Shown here piece after piece: positions 43,030-55,562 of a stretch of 64,000 nucleotides of DNA. The position numbers and the translations under genes were made by a program. The first letter of the stretch is position 1. Each line of letters starts with the position of its first letter. Below the pieces are notes generated by a model. It saw nothing but the letters and a program-made list of their open reading frames with translations, was not told where the DNA came from and did no database searches. Origin of the DNA: Omphiscola glabra (lineage: Eukaryota; Mollusca; Gastropoda; Lymnaeidae); NCBI GenBank assembly GCA_964017045.1, contig OZ024809.1, forward strand, positions 30,897,354 to 30,961,353. Reading direction: 5' to 3'.

Positions 43030-43262
43030 GCAACCCTGAGAAACGTCGGCAGATGCTAGATCAGACGACCATACCATGAGAAACGTCGGCGGATGCTGGA
43101 TCAGACGACCATACCATGAGAAACGTCGGCGGATGCTGGATCAGACGACCGGATCCTGATATAAACGTCGGCGGATACTGGATCAGACGACCGGATCCTG
43201 ATATAAACGTCGGCGGATACTGGATCAGACGACCAGACCCTGATATAAACGTCAGCGGATGT
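43030..43262. repeat. Minisatellite, ~41 bp x ~5-6
   Basis: Units contain aaacgtcggcggatgctgga and tcagacgaccataccatga, changing to ggatcctgatataaacgtc in the right half. Confidence 0.92.
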
Positions 43263-43873
43263 GGGGAATTCATGACAATCACCGGAACTGGGAAATAATT
43301 TTGAAAATCTTTGAAATTAGATACGCAAGTGTAAGTGTAAATGGAAGAGATGGGGAAGTGGGGTAGGTATGAAGAGAAAATATTAATATGCAAAATGGAG
43401 CAATGAAGAGAAGTGGGTAATGAAGTTATGAGAGGAATACTTTTTTTAAAATCTTTGGTCCTGAAAATCTGGGGGTGGGTTCAACTATTTATTCTCTAAA
43501 ATATGCAACGAAATCTACTGATCTATGTCGTAGTGAGAGTACGTTGTCTTCGTCAACTCACAGGCGTACAAACATGCCGGAAGTGAAATGGCCGCCCGTG
43601 ACCCAGTTCTGTGTGGTGTGAAGCCGCAGAAAATAGATGTGAAAAAAAAAAAACCGGTTACATTAAAAAAAAAAAAATCCCTTCTAATTTCTAACGAAAA
43701 TAAAAATAAATTCAAACTATTTACAGGAGTTCAGGCGTAACTTATGAAGCTCGCTGTGTGAATGCCTTTATAAAACTATTGGAGTTTTTAGGGGAAGGGT
43801 GTGGGGAGGAATAGAAAGAATGAAGCACCAGAAGCAAACAATCCATCCTACACTATATATATATATATATATA

Positions 43874-44059
43874 CAGGGCCGGCCTTTGGCCACTGCAACC
43901 TATGCGGCCGCAGTGGGCCCCGCACTTTCATAGGCCCCGCCCCGAATTTATTTTCTAATACAAAATCTTAATTTTCACTTATTATCCTTATTCCTACCCA
44001 GACTGGGCCCCGCGCAATTCGTTTCGCATAGGACCCCGCAATTGTTAGGGTCGGCCCTG
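43874..44059. mobile_element. Non-autonomous hAT element in a (TA)n tract
   Basis: Ends cagggccggcctttggcc and agggtcggccctg, with interior tgggccccgc repeated. Flanked by tatatata on both sides, but in a TA microsatellite that duplication carries little weight. Confidence 0.8.
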
Positions 44060-44479
44060 TATATATATACACACACACATATATGTATATATATAATCTA
44101 ACTATTTTATTTTATTTCGAGGCGCGGCATTTTCGGCCAGATGAATTTTTTTTTTCTTTTTCGTGAGACCGGGTGCAGTGAGACCGGGTGCAGTGAGACC
44201 GGGTGCACAAATGTTTGGCCAGAACTGAGCGGCACCAACCCCAGCTACACCAACTTGTTGGGACTCCCCTGATTTCGCTGGTTCGGGCACTCGTGAAAGC
44301 TGTCGCAAACAGGGGCATTAATCATCGTGACAGCGAAGACTTTCTAAAGTTGCGTGTGAAGCTTTCGCCACCTGCGGTGGAAAAAAAAGGGGGCTGACCA
44401 CGCCTGGTCGTAATGGCGGGAACCCAGCGGCAGCCCACGTGACTGAAAGCTTTCGGCACCGGTTAAATGACAGGACAGG

Positions 44480-44912
44480 GTCCAGACACTGAGGTGCTCA
44501 CACAGGCAGGTCTCCCCAGCATCTTTACCATCTTACATGTTGTGAGAATGCCAGACGACCGTCTGCCCAAAAGAATTTTCTATGGTGAGCTCGTACAAGG
44601 AAAGTGGTCTGCTGGCAGAAGAAACATTTTATAGACAACCTAAAAGCCGCACTGAAAGCGTTCGACATAAACCCAGACACGTGGGAGGAAAAAGCAAAAG
44701 ATCGAACATCATGGCAATCTACTTTACACAGGAGCTCCATGCCACATGAAGTTAGCAGAACAGCGGCTGTAAAGCGCAAGAGACATGCCAGGAAGGCCCG
44801 GTTTGACTCTGCTCCCGGAGATGCCCCATCATTCCCTGCACGTACTGCATAAGAGAATTTCGTGGCAGAATCACCCTCGTTAGCCATCTGCGCACCCACA
44901 GACAGAACTAGC
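44480..44912 (+). pseudogene. LINE 3' coding end with C2H2 zinc finger
   Basis: Three frames successively encode VVRMPDDRLPKRIFYGELVQ, then KKHFIDNLKAALKAFDINPD and DTWEEKAKDRTSWQS, and last CTYCIREFRGRITLVSHLRT-H with a stop. This is the reverse-transcriptase C-terminal region plus a single C2H2 finger seen in some retrotransposons of the group at 18260. Frameshifts near 44630 and 44830 show it is dead. Confidence 0.85.
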
Positions 44913-45049
44913 ACAAATCTGGTGATTGAAGTGGTGATGGTCGAATCCCGACTGACGAAAAAAAGCAAATAATAGCTTAGAACTCATTTCTGTATAAAGG
45001 TGGTCAATTTTATAGGTGCCGTATCGTTATACCCCCCCCCCCCCCAAAC

Positions 45050-45190
45050 TTAAAAGAAATAACAAAAAAATAAAAATAAAAAAAATAAAGCAATAATAAA
45101 AAAAACAATAATGAAAAATAATAATACTAAAATAAAACTCAAATCAAATTATTAAAAAAAAAATTAAAAAAATAAATTGTTAAATGAAAC
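45050..45190. repeat. A-rich low-complexity tract
   Basis: Runs of a/ataa/aataa after a C homopolymer (about 45031). It follows the LINE end within about 140 bases and may include its degenerate tail. Confidence 0.6.
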
Positions 45191-45339
45191 TAAATTCAAT
45201 AATTGTTCACCCACTTCCTATTCGTCTCTGCTTTCTTCTCCCTACTGAGCCCAACCACCTATCCTCCTCTACCCTCTCTCCCGTTCCATCCACCCCCCCG
45301 TCCCTCTCTTTCCCCACCCGTCTTCTCTGCTACCCTAAC

Positions 45340-45678
45340 CCTCCAACCAGCCTTCTAGCATCTACCCTCCAACCAGCCCTCTAGCATCTACACTCCAACC
45401 AGCCCTCTAGCATCTACCCTCCAACCAGCCCTCTACCATCTACCATCCAACCAGCCCTCTAGCATCTACCCTCCAACCAGCCCTCTAGCATCTACCCTCC
45501 AACCAGCCCTCTAGCATCTACCCTCCAACCAGCCCTCTAGCATCTACCCTCCAACCAGCCCTCTAGCATCTACCCTCCAACCAGCCCTCTAGCATCTACC
45601 CTCCAACCAGCCCTCTAGCATCTACCCTCCAACCAGCCCTCTAGCATCTACCCTCCAACCAGCCTTCTAGCATCTACC
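45340..45678. repeat. Minisatellite, 26 bp x ~13
   Basis: Unit agcatctaccctccaaccag plus ccctct, with very few variants. Pyrimidine-rich plus strand. Confidence 0.95.
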
Positions 45679-45734
45679 CTATCACGCGTACAGTTACTGC
45701 GTCGTCTCCAATTGTAATAATGAAGAAATATCGA

Positions 45735-47052
45735 AATAGAGAGGTAAATATTACGATAGAGAGGTAAATATTACAATAGAGAGGTAAATATTACAATAGA
45801 GAGGTAAATATTACAATAGAGAGGTAAATATTGCAATAGAGAGGTAAATATTACAATAGAGAGGTAAATATTACAATAGAGAGGTAAATATTGCAATAGA
45901 GAGGTAAATATCGAAATAAGAGGTAAATATTACAATAGAGAGGTAAATATCACAATAGAGAGGTAAATATTACAATAGAGAGGTAAATATTACAATAGAG
46001 AGGTAAATATTACAATATAGAGGTAAATATTACATTAGAGAGGTAAATATTACAATAGAGAGGTAAATATTGCAATAGAGAGGTAAATATCGAAATAGAG
46101 AGGTAAATATTACAATAGAGAGGTAAATATCACAATAGAGAGGTAAATATTACAATAGAGGTAAATATTACAATAGAGAGGTAAGTATTGCAATAGAGAG
46201 GTAAATATCGAAATAAGAGGTAAATCTTACAATAGAGAGGTAAATATCACAATAGAGAGGTAAATATTACAATAGAGAGGTAAATATTACAATAGAGAGG
46301 TAAATATTGCAATAGAGAGGTAAATATTACAATAGAGAGGTAAATATCGCAATAGAGAGGTAAATATTACAATAGAGAGGTAAATATTGCAATAGAGAGG
46401 TAAATATTACAATAGAGAGGTAAATATCGCAATAGAGAGGTAAATATCACAATAGAGAGGTAAATATTACAATAGAGAGGTAAATATTACAATAGAGAGG
46501 TAAATATTACAATAGAGAGGTAAATATTACAATAGAGTGGTAAATATTACAATAGAGAGGTAAATATTACAATAGAGAGGTAAATATTACAATAGAGAGG
46601 TAAATATTACAATAGAGAGGTAAATATTACAATAGAGAGGTAAATATTGCAATAGAGAGGTAAATATTACAATAGAGAGGTAAATATCGCAATAGAGAGG
46701 TAAATATTACAATAGAGAGGTAAATATTACAATAGAGAGGTAAATATTACAATGGAGAGGTAAATATTACAATAAAGAGGTAAATATTACAATAGAGAGG
46801 TAAATATTACAATAGAGAGGTAAATATTACAATAGAGTGGTAAATATTACAATAGAGAGGTAAATATTACAATAGAGAGGTAAATATTACAATAGAGAGG
46901 TAAATATTACAATAGAGAGGTAAATATTACAATAGAGAGGTAAATATTACAATAGAGAGGTAAATATTACAATAGAGAGGGTAAATATTGCAATAGAGAG
47001 GTAAATATCACAAAAGAGAGGTAAATATCGCAATAGAGAGGTAAATATTACA
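45735..47052. repeat. Minisatellite, 20 bp x ~66 (largest array by copy number)
   Basis: Unit gaggtaaatattacaataga. Variants (ttgc, tcgc, tcac, cgaa, one-base losses) recur in blocks, giving a higher-order pattern. Each unit holds gaggtaaat, a splice-donor-like sequence on the plus strand. Confidence 0.97.
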
Positions 47053-48060
47053 AATAGTTTTCCCGAAAAAAAAGAATGAAATCGCGAGAGGCGGCCCAAA
47101 TTTTGGACCAAAGTTCTACAAATCCGAGGAGACGCTGGCAACTCGGGGCTTTGATTTTGATGGCGTGCTCATCGATCCAGTTCCCCCCCCCCCCGCCCCC
47201 CCCCCGTCCTTTCTCCCAATACCCACACACCTTCGCTACCGTGAGTCGTGTTAGAACTCGCTATTCCCCCCCCCCCCTCCATTCCACCCCAGCTCTGGGG
47301 CTGTATCGATTTCTAACAATGCGTAGAGCTACTGTGTGCTTCCAGTCTCCGAGGTCACAGTGAAGGGGTTTGGGGGGGGGGGGGGGCGTGACATGGTTCC
47401 CGCCTTCGAAACTCTGAAAGCTAGTTTGGTGATCTGGTGATGAGAATTATCATGGAATCCGGAAGCTGATTCAGAAATATAGATTGGAAGAGACAATGAT
47501 GTAGATTCGTGGGAGAAGTTTATTTACGCACTCACTCAAACTAAACTTTCAATTTTTCTTATAGTTTGTAAGCCAAAGAACTAAAAAGAACCTAGATCTG
47601 ATCTAGAACCTAGAACATTTTGTTTTGCACGTAGCTTTTGTTGTTGTTGAGATTCTCTAAATTCTAAATAATTAATTAGCATCTATTTTCATCACGTCCA
47701 CATTATTATCGCCAGGAAATTATAATGCTACACACAATTAAATTACTATGATTATTATCACTCTGAGCTGTCATGGTTACCACCCAGGATGCAACAAAAG
47801 AATTATGGTCCAATACATTAAATGTACAAAGAGCTTTCTATTACGGTCATTTGCCATTATGATGTACTCTTAGGTGAGTTATGCCCAGGACCTATACGCC
47901 ATCAGATGTCCAGAGAGGCCATGGTCATGTGACTTTTAAAAGACCGCAAAATCAAACGTCGAAATAGTTCGATACATGAACGACATCCGATTTATTTCTT
48001 CTAAAATGTTCGCTATCAAACCTTATAATATAAACATGTGTCACACTCTATCTCTGGAAA
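47053..48060. other. C/G homopolymers and unique sequence, no gene
   Basis: C tracts at about 47180-47210 and 47266-47277 and a G tract at about 47372. The rest shows no recognisable gene. Confidence 0.4.
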
Positions 48061-48062
48061 TA

Positions 48063-48505
48063 GTAAGGGTGGCCTAGAGTAACGGTGGCCAAGAGTAATG
48101 GTGGCCAAGAGTAACGGTGGCCAAGAGTAACGGTGGCCAAGAGACGGTACTCTATTGAATTCCAGAACTGCTACAAAAACTACGTAGAATACATTCAATA
48201 ATAGTCCTAATTCTTTATAGTCCTAAGTCTTTATAGTCCTAATTCTTTATAGTCCACATTCTTTATAGTCCTAATTCTTTATAGTCCACATTCTTTATAG
48301 CCCTAAGTCTTTATAGTCCTAATTCCTTATAGTTTGTCATTATGGTCAAAATTCACTGTCAAGATTCCATGTTAACAATCCCTGTCAAGATTCCCTGTCA
48401 ACATTTCCTGACAAAATTCCATGTCAACATTCCGCTGTCAACATTCCGCTGTCAACATTCCCTGTCCACATTCGCTGTCAACAGTCACTGTCAACATTCC
48501 CTGTT
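48063..48505. repeat. Three adjacent short-unit arrays
   Basis: Units are ggtggccaagagtaac (about 48063-48145), ctaattctttatagtc (about 48200-48335) and gtcaacattccctgtcaaca-like (about 48340-48505). Each is a separate expansion. Confidence 0.85.
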
Positions 48506-48552
48506 GCATGTCAGTTATAACCCCAAGCAATTATGAATCAAATTATTTAAAG

Positions 48553-48739
48553 CAGTGGTTCTCAATCTTATAATGCCGCGACCTTTAAATACAGTTCCTT
48601 ATTTTGTTGCGACCCCCAACCATAAAATTATATTTGTTGCTACATCATTATTATCTGTTTTCCGATGGTCTTATGCAACCCTTGTGTAAGGGTCGTTCGA
48701 CCCCCAAAAATGCCGGGACCCACAGGTTGAGAAACGCTG
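48553..48739. mobile_element. SPIN-like hAT MITE (copy 3)
   Basis: Ends cagtggttctcaatc and ggttgagaaacgctg, with the same interior order as copies 1 and 2 (gacccccaaccataaaatta, tccgatggtcttatgcaacc). Flanks atttaaag and ctgtaagg are only partly alike. Confidence 0.9.
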
Positions 48740-48902
48740 CTGTAAGGTCAAACTTATTGTAGTCCTCACTCCTTTCGATTCTTATAAAATTTTGACCAGG
48801 TTAACATGTGGCCCGAAGCCATAAAATGAACAATGGATTTTATTTGAATTGGCGCATTCTTAACATTGGAACCCTGGCACAGAAGAGGCAATTACTTGAT
48901 AT

Positions 48903-49100
48903 CAGGCCTGCACAACATATGACCCGTGTGCCGCATGCGGCCCGCCAGCAAACATTTTGTGGCCCGCGAAGTAACGAAATATTCTTTATTATTATTATTT
49001 CTTAAAAGGTTTTCCCCCAATTCATATTATCTTTCGGCCCGCACAAGTTTTTCATAAAGTATTACGGCCCGCCTTACATTTTGATTTGTGGAGGTCATAT
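48903..49100. mobile_element. GGCCCGC hAT-like element
   Basis: Left end caggcctgcacaacatatg, body cgcatgcggcccgccagcaa and tctttcggcccgcacaagtt, right end near tttgtggaggtc. Ends are only weakly inverted. A fragment of the same family lies at 20331. Confidence 0.6.
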
Positions 49101-49104
49101 TTAA

Positions 49105-49790
49105 AATGGTGAAGTGGTTCCCTATCTCACCGGCCCAATCACCGGCCAAATCACCGGCCCAATCACCGGCCAAATATAGAATTCATAAAATTAAAAGTCT
49201 GGAGGCGCAATGAAAAATTTACTCGCGGACCAATGATTAAGCAATGGTTCTGTCTTGGAGCAGATTTTGTTCAAATATCTGAACAAAATATCAACATTTT
49301 AAAATGAGTTCAAGTATTTTAAAATTAGTTCATATATTTTAAAATTAGTTCATATATTTTAAAATTAGTTCAAATATTTTAAAATTAGTTCAAATATCTT
49401 AAAATTAGTTCATATATTTTAAAATTAGTTCATATATTTTAAAATTAGTTCATATATTTTAAAATTAGTTCATATATTTTAAAATTAGTTCATATATTTT
49501 AAAATTAGTTCATATATTTTAAAATGAGTTCAAATATTTTAAAATTAATTCAAATATTTATTTTTATAATTACTTCAAATGTGTTAAAATTAGTTCAAAT
49601 ATTTTTTTTTATAATTACTTCAAATGTGTTAAAATTAGTTCAATTTTTTTTTATAATTACTTCAAATGTGTTAAAATTAGTTCAAATATTTTTTTATAAT
49701 TACTTCAAATGTGTTAAAATAAATTAGTTCAAATATTTTTTTTTATAATTACTTCAAATGTGTTAAAATTAGTTCAAATATACAGTAACT
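49105..49790. repeat. Short repeats and a 20-bp AT array
   Basis: A caccggcccaat repeat (about 49129-49172) is followed from about 49300 by ttcatatattttaaaattag units. These change near 49550 into longer units with ttataattacttcaaatgtg. Confidence 0.9.
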
Positions 49791-49960
49791 GTTCACAGTA
49801 CAACACCCATGGTTCCAAACAAACTTTTGTTGTTTCGTTAAAGTTTTCGTTCTTTTTCCCTGGTCCCCCCCCACCCCCCCCCCCCCGAGACAGTTCTCCT
49901 TTTTGTATTTTTCAACTGAGTATTTTGGATATTACATGACAGCCCAATGGTATATCTTAG

Positions 49961-50113
49961 CAGAGGCGTAACTGGGTTTTCGGCGCCCTTGGCAAATTTA
50001 TTTTTTAAATAATAAAAATTAAAAAATTAGAGATTTAGCGGCGCCCTTTTGAACAGGCGCAGGCCGGCGCCCTTGGCAACAGCCCCCAATGCCAAGCCGT
50101 TGTTACGCCTCTG
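49961..50113. mobile_element. Non-autonomous hAT element with perfect 8-bp duplication
   Basis: Terminal repeats cagaggcgtaac and gttacgcctctg, body with ggcgcccttggcaa twice. Flanked by tatcttag on both sides. Confidence 0.95.
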
Positions 50114-50332
50114 TATCTTAGACTATAATATACATTATGTATATGTTATCCATATGCTATGTATATGTTATGCTATGGATAATCTCCTGAAGTTCTTAAA
50201 AGACGGGATCGTGATGCCATTCACTGGACCCACCAAGCTTACTGATAGATGAGAGAAGCCTGACGCATAAACAATCGGAACACTGCAACATCGTGCTATA
50301 CGTTGGCTTATCATAGGTCCCGGTTGGAAAGG

Positions 50333-50522
50333 TTCGTTCCGGTTGGACAGGGTTCATTCCGGTTGGACAGGGTTCGTTCCGGTTGGACAGGGTTCGTACC
50401 GGTTGGACAGGGTTCGTTCCGGTTGGACAGGGTTCGTTCCGATTGGACAGGGATCGTTCTGCATGGACAAGGCTAGTCCCAATTGGACAGGGATCGTCCC
50501 GGTTGGACAGGGATCGTACTGG
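50333..50522. repeat. Minisatellite, 20 bp x ~9
   Basis: Unit ggttggacagggttcgttcc. As 20 is not a multiple of three, frames on both strands stay open, giving decoy frames of up to 134 codons. Confidence 0.95.
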
Positions 50523-50529
50523 ATTAGCT

Positions 50530-52400
50530 ACGCTGTCCCGGTGTCCAAAATGTTTTTTATTCATATCCCATTTTTTTGCTTGTACTAAAAATATTGATAT
50601 TTCTTGTACACAAGGCCAGGTAGGTAGACATTTGTATCAGAACTTTGTGTCTGTCGGCAAATTTAAGGGGACAGAAAATAAAATTCTACTTTTTCAGACT
50701 CCCGAATCGCAGCATACAACACACCAGGTCCATTTGTCTGTGTTTGTGTTTGAAACACACTTTGTGTTGCATTATATTATTGTTTGAATTAACAAACCTT
50801 GTTTTGCAATTTATTGGTTACATTTGTATGTAAAAGACACTTAGCAATTTGTTAAATGACACTTGGCAATATGTTACACGACACTTGACTATATGTTAAA
50901 TGGCATGATAAGCCTAGCCATGATAAGCCTAGCCATGATGAGATGGACGACTAAATCACATCATACTGTCACGGTCCAGGAGTTCATAAATGAATAATTA
51001 GCGACTACGAAATGGCCGAGAATGCCACTCCCCCCCCCCCACCCATTTAACGATTCAATAACAAGATTGTCAGCCTCATCGGCCCAGCAGTCCTACGTCC
51101 TGGCCTCGAAGTGGACCACGCCGCACGCGATGCCGGCATCTCTGGAACCAAACACGGTCTCGGCTGGGTGTCCCCGATATTTTACTCCCCAACAGTTGTT
51201 CCCTGGCAGTTCCGCAGCACACGCGCGGAAGGCATGCGACATTTCTTTGTTTTGGTTTCACAGTCCTTGTTTTAATGTTACCGTTGAGCAAGCTAGAGAT
51301 TCTTATTCTATACGGCAAGTGATAAAACTAAAAAGAGATAGATTTGGATCGTTGGGCCGATTAATGGGATATTTCTTTTGCGTGCAAAGTTCTGTACAAT
51401 TTCCATTAAGTTAGGTTGTAGAGAAAGCGAAATTCTGTTCGCATGGAATCGGAACTATTCACAGTGAAAATACTTCTACCGCGTCAATAGATTATAAACA
51501 ATTTTGTTCGCCAGTCTTTCGAAACCCTGTTTATTTTGTGTGGATTGCCGTCATCGCCGACTTGACCTCGTGTTTTGATTACGCCATCTTCGGCTGCAGG
51601 TGAACTCTCCACGCTCCCGATTTACACAGAAGACGTCATTAACCTTGACCTGAATTAACGCGACCTTTGACACCGTTGGTCAAACAAAGAAGAATAAAAG
51701 AAAAAGGTAGGCGGAAGTTGATATTGATAATTAATTGAGGCATGATGGTTAGTTTTTTTTTGGTTTGTGTGTGTGTTGTAAAATGGGTTAAATGTCGACT
51801 TATTTTATTGTTTTGTTATATGTATGACTATGACAATTTCTTTAAAGACGCCTTAAGTTAAAATTGACCTAATTTAATATGGTTCATTGAATCAGTATTT
51901 GCATCTGTTCCAACCCAAATTGTTTTTTTTTTATAAATGAACCTTTTCAAATGACTGTACACTTTAAATTGATACAGTTCGCAACACGTTCCTTTGAGCT
52001 ACTCCACACTCAATACTCGACGCACAATAGTTAGTTAGACAAGGAATTAAGTAAAACTTTTCAAATAAAATGGCTACCCTTTTGATTTTTTTAGTTTTAA
52101 ATTGGTGACTTTAATTTATGAGTAACTCTCATTTGCACATACTACGTAACGCGAAGGGGTTAAGAGGGTTGTTTATGATTTTGTTACATTGTGTTATATG
52201 TGGTGTGGGTTGTGGTAAAGAGCAGTGTTGTATAACAATTCCTTTTTATTTGTTGATTTTTATTAATTCTAATTTTTGGTAAAATTTTTGCCTTTTCCAA
52301 TTTAAGAAATTAGCCTAGATTTTTAAAACTAAAATATATTTGTTTCTTACAATAATTAGGACATTTGTGTTAAAAAAATAATAATTTCTGGCTTTTCGCT
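50530..52400. other. Unique sequence; CpG-richer block at about 51050-51250
   Basis: The 51050-51250 segment is GC- and CpG-richer than its surroundings (cctcgaagtggaccacgccg, gcagcacacgcgcggaagg). It could be a promoter or 5' UTR of a gene outside the window, but no coding start or splice structure is convincing. The rest is AT-rich with short repeats. Confidence 0.35.
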
Positions 52401-52414
52401 TGGGAACCACTTGA

Positions 52415-52642
52415 TTGACAGAAACATTTGGTTGTCAGAAACATTTGGGATGACAAAAACATTCGGCATGACAAAAACATTTGGTTGACAGAAACATTTG
52501 GTTGACAGAAGCAATTTGGTTGACAGAAACATTTGGTTGACAGAAGCAATTTGGTTGACAGAAACATTTGGGATGACAAAAAACATTTGGGATGACAAAA
52601 ATCATTCGGGATGACAAAAACATTTGGTTGACTGTAGCAGTT
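52415..52642. repeat. Minisatellite, 17-20 bp x ~12
   Basis: Unit acatttggttgacagaa with a variant acatttgggatgacaaaa. A G homopolymer follows at about 52717. Confidence 0.9.
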
Positions 52643-52879
52643 TTTTTTTTCATAAAAATGCTACAAACAAATTTTTTGTATTAGTACAAATGTTTTATCT
52701 TGGGTTGCCGTTTTTGGGGGGGGGGGGGGGGAGGGGGGTGAAGGTTGCTAGGAATATTATATACTGAGAAAAAATGGGAGGGGGTGATTAATGGAAATGT
52801 TATATAACATTATAAAGGGGTAAGGGTGTGTTAAAAGTGTCGCATTTTTGACTTCTGTAATATGCGCCCGTCGCCTAAG

Positions 52880-53243
52880 TCACCACGTCTAGCATACGAC
52901 AAATGCTCTCCCTTGACCACATCTAGCATACGACAAATGCTCTCCCTTGACCACGTCTAGCATACGACAAATGCTCTCCCTTGACCACGTCTAGCATACG
53001 ACAAATTCTCTCCCTTGACCACGTCTAGCATACGACAAATGCTCTCCCTTGACCACGTCTAGCATACGACAAATGCTCTCCCTTGACCACGTCTAGCATA
53101 CGACAAATTCTCTCCCTAGACCACGTCTAGCATACGACAAATGCTCTCCCTTGACCACGTCTAGCATACGACAAATGCTCTCCCCTGACCACGTCTAGCA
53201 TACGACAAATGCTCTCCCTTGACTACGTCTAGCATCTATGACG
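52880..53243. repeat. Minisatellite, 34 bp x ~10
   Basis: Unit ccacgtctagcatacgacaa plus atgctctcccttga. Confidence 0.97.
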
Positions 53244-53367
53244 TGTCCAATCATGGGCGCTCATCTCCGCACACAGAGGTATCTCACCGACAAATGTGGC
53301 ACACGACAGCAAAGCTGTCAGTCAATGAAACAGCGTACAGCATGCGCTCCTATCTTACGAACTCATT

Positions 53368-53752
53368 CTGTCATGGGCGTAGGCTGAAGGATGTCCTACA
53401 TTGGAGTTATATTTTCATGGGCATAGACTACAGGATGTCCTACATTGGAGTTATACTTTCATGGGCGTAGGCTGCAGGATGTCCTACATTGGAGTTATAC
53501 TTTCATGGGCGTAGGCTGCAGGATGTCCTACATTGGAGTTATACTTTCATGGGCGTAGACTGCAGGATGTCCTACATTGGAGTTATACTTTCATGGGCGT
53601 AGACTGCAGGATGTCCTACATTGGAGTTATACTTTCGTGGGCGTAGACTGCAGGATGTCCTACATTGGAGTTATACTTTCGTGGGCGTAGACTGCAGGAT
53701 GTCCTACATTGGAGTTATACTTTCATGGGCGTAGGCTGCAGGATGTCCCTCA
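53368..53752. repeat. Minisatellite, 44 bp x ~8-9
   Basis: Unit holds catgggcgtagactgcagga and tgtcctacattggagttata. Confidence 0.97.
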
Positions 53753-53849
53753 ACTGAAGAAAAAAATTTCTGAAACCATTGGTACATACTGTATGCAGGA
53801 CAGGGGAGAGAACGCAACTATGTGATGTGGCGCCCCCGTACTTATTTCT

Positions 53850-54375
53850 CTGGTTAATCATATTCGCTCAATCACCTTGACATATTGTGGGCGATTCGTT
53901 AAAAAGTTCAGCATCCACGCTTGGATATTTGACTTCACATCTAACGAATAAAACTTTTTAATCATAAGATGTGGTTGGATAGTATTAAGAAGTGTAGGAG
54001 AGCAGTTCTGAGCATATTTGAACAAGACGACCACTTCATTTGACTGGCCTCGATGCCTTGGCTGAGTACACTTCATTTGACTGGCCCCGTGGCCTTGGCT
54101 GCGTACACTTCATTTGACTGGCCCCGTGGCCTTGGCTGCGTACACTTCATTTGACTGGCCTCGAGGCCTTGGCTTCGTACACTTCATTTGACTGGCCTCG
54201 AGGCCTTGGCTTCGTACACTTCATTTGACTGGCCTCGAGGCCTTGGCTTCGTACACTTCATTTGACTGGCCTCGAGGCCTTGGCTTCGTCCACTTGTTTT
54301 AATAAAGACAGCACGGCCTGTTCCGTGAACAGTAGTGGATCATCCTTGGTCATAATGCTATCGTTAAATGAGTTC
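53850..54375 (-). pseudogene. LINE reverse-transcriptase remnant split by a 37-bp array
   Basis: Minus-strand frame LLNTIQPHLMIKKFYSLDV then NIQAWMLNFLTNRPQYVKV is the FNTIQPHL...FLTNRPQYVKV segment of CR1/jockey-type reverse transcriptases. About 300 bases upstream on the same strand, AVLSLLK fits the segment that precedes it. Between them a 37-bp unit (tacacttcatttgactggcc plus tcgaggccttggcttcg) is repeated about seven times (54030-54300). Confidence 0.75.
54030..54300. repeat. Minisatellite, 37 bp x ~7, inside a LINE remnant
   Basis: Unit tacacttcatttgactggcc plus tcgaggccttggcttcg, containing the palindrome ggcctcgaggcc. Confidence 0.95.
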
Positions 54376-54639
54376 GTCATGTCATCATGCACACTTCCAC
54401 AGTACACCCTCAACACACAAACATTCACGCATAGGTAGATATCCTGTTTGTTCTAGACCCGCCCGCCAGGACGTGGATCTGTTCATAAGGACTACGTTTT
54501 TTTGTGTTGTTTGCATTGTTTGTTTTTTTTACAATTATTTATTTTTTCCTTCTCTCTCACTCTCTCTCTCTCTATATATATATATTAGCTTTTGGGAATT
54601 CCTGTTGGCTAGTCTTAAATTTTTTTACTTGTGGAGTAT

Positions 54640-54728
54640 GACCTCCCTTGTTCACGGCCTCCCTTGTTCACGGCCTCCCTTGTTCACGGCCTCCCTTGTT
54701 CACGGCCTCCCTTGTTCACGGCCTCTTC
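54640..54728. repeat. Minisatellite, 18 bp x 5
   Basis: Unit cctcccttgttcacggcc. Preceded by (TC)n and (TA)n microsatellite at about 54552-54586. Confidence 0.95.
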
Positions 54729-54784
54729 ATCTTTACATAACATAAACTACGAATTGGCGGTGTTTGTGAGTTCATCAATGTCTG

Positions 54785-55562
54785 GCCAAGTGTTTATTAA
54801 AGTATCCCCATCTGTACTCTCCAAGCTACCCTCTGTTTATTAAAGTATCCCCATCTGTACTCTCCAAGCTACCCTCTGTTTATTAAAGTATCCCCATCTG
54901 TACTCTCCAAGCTACCCTCTGTTTATTAAAGTATCCCCATCTGTACTCTCCAAGCTAACCTCTGTTTATTAAAGTATCCCCATCTGTACTCTCCAAGCTA
55001 CCCTCTGTTTATTAAAGTATCCCCATCTGTACTCTCCAAGCTACCCTCTGTTTATTAAAGTGTCCCCATCTGTACTCTCCAAGCTAGCCTCTGTTTATTA
55101 AAGTATCCCCATCTGTACTCTCCAAGCTACCCTCTGTTTATTAAAGTATCCCCATCTGTACTCTCCAAGCTACCCTCTGTTTATTAAAGTGTCCCCATCT
55201 GTACTCTCCAAGCTACCCTCTGTTTATTAAAGTGTCCCCATCTGTACTCTCCAAGCTACCCTCTGTTTATTAAAGTGTCCCCATCTGTACTCTCCAAGCT
55301 ACCCTCTGTTTATTAAAGTATCCCCATCTGTACTCTCCAAGCTACCCTCTGTTTATTAAAGTGTCCCCATCTGTACTCTCCAAGCTACCCTCTGTTTATT
55401 AAAGTGTCCCCATCTGTACTCTCCAAGCTACCCTCTGTTTATTAAAGTATCCCCATCTGTACTCTCCAAGCTACCCTCTGTTTATTAAAGCATCCCCATC
55501 TGTACTCTCCAAGCTACCCTCTGTTTATTAAAGTATCCCCATCTGTACTCTCCAAGCTACCC
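54785..55562. repeat. Minisatellite, 43 bp x ~18
   Basis: Unit holds ctctgtttattaaagtatcc and ccatctgtactctccaagct. The only common variant is agtatcc/agtgtcc, indicating recent homogenisation. Confidence 0.98.

Noticed and set aside
51022..51414. 130-codon frame in a CpG-richer block
   Set aside because: No recognisable domain. The CpG content fits a possible promoter or 5' UTR as well as coding, and no splice structure is visible.
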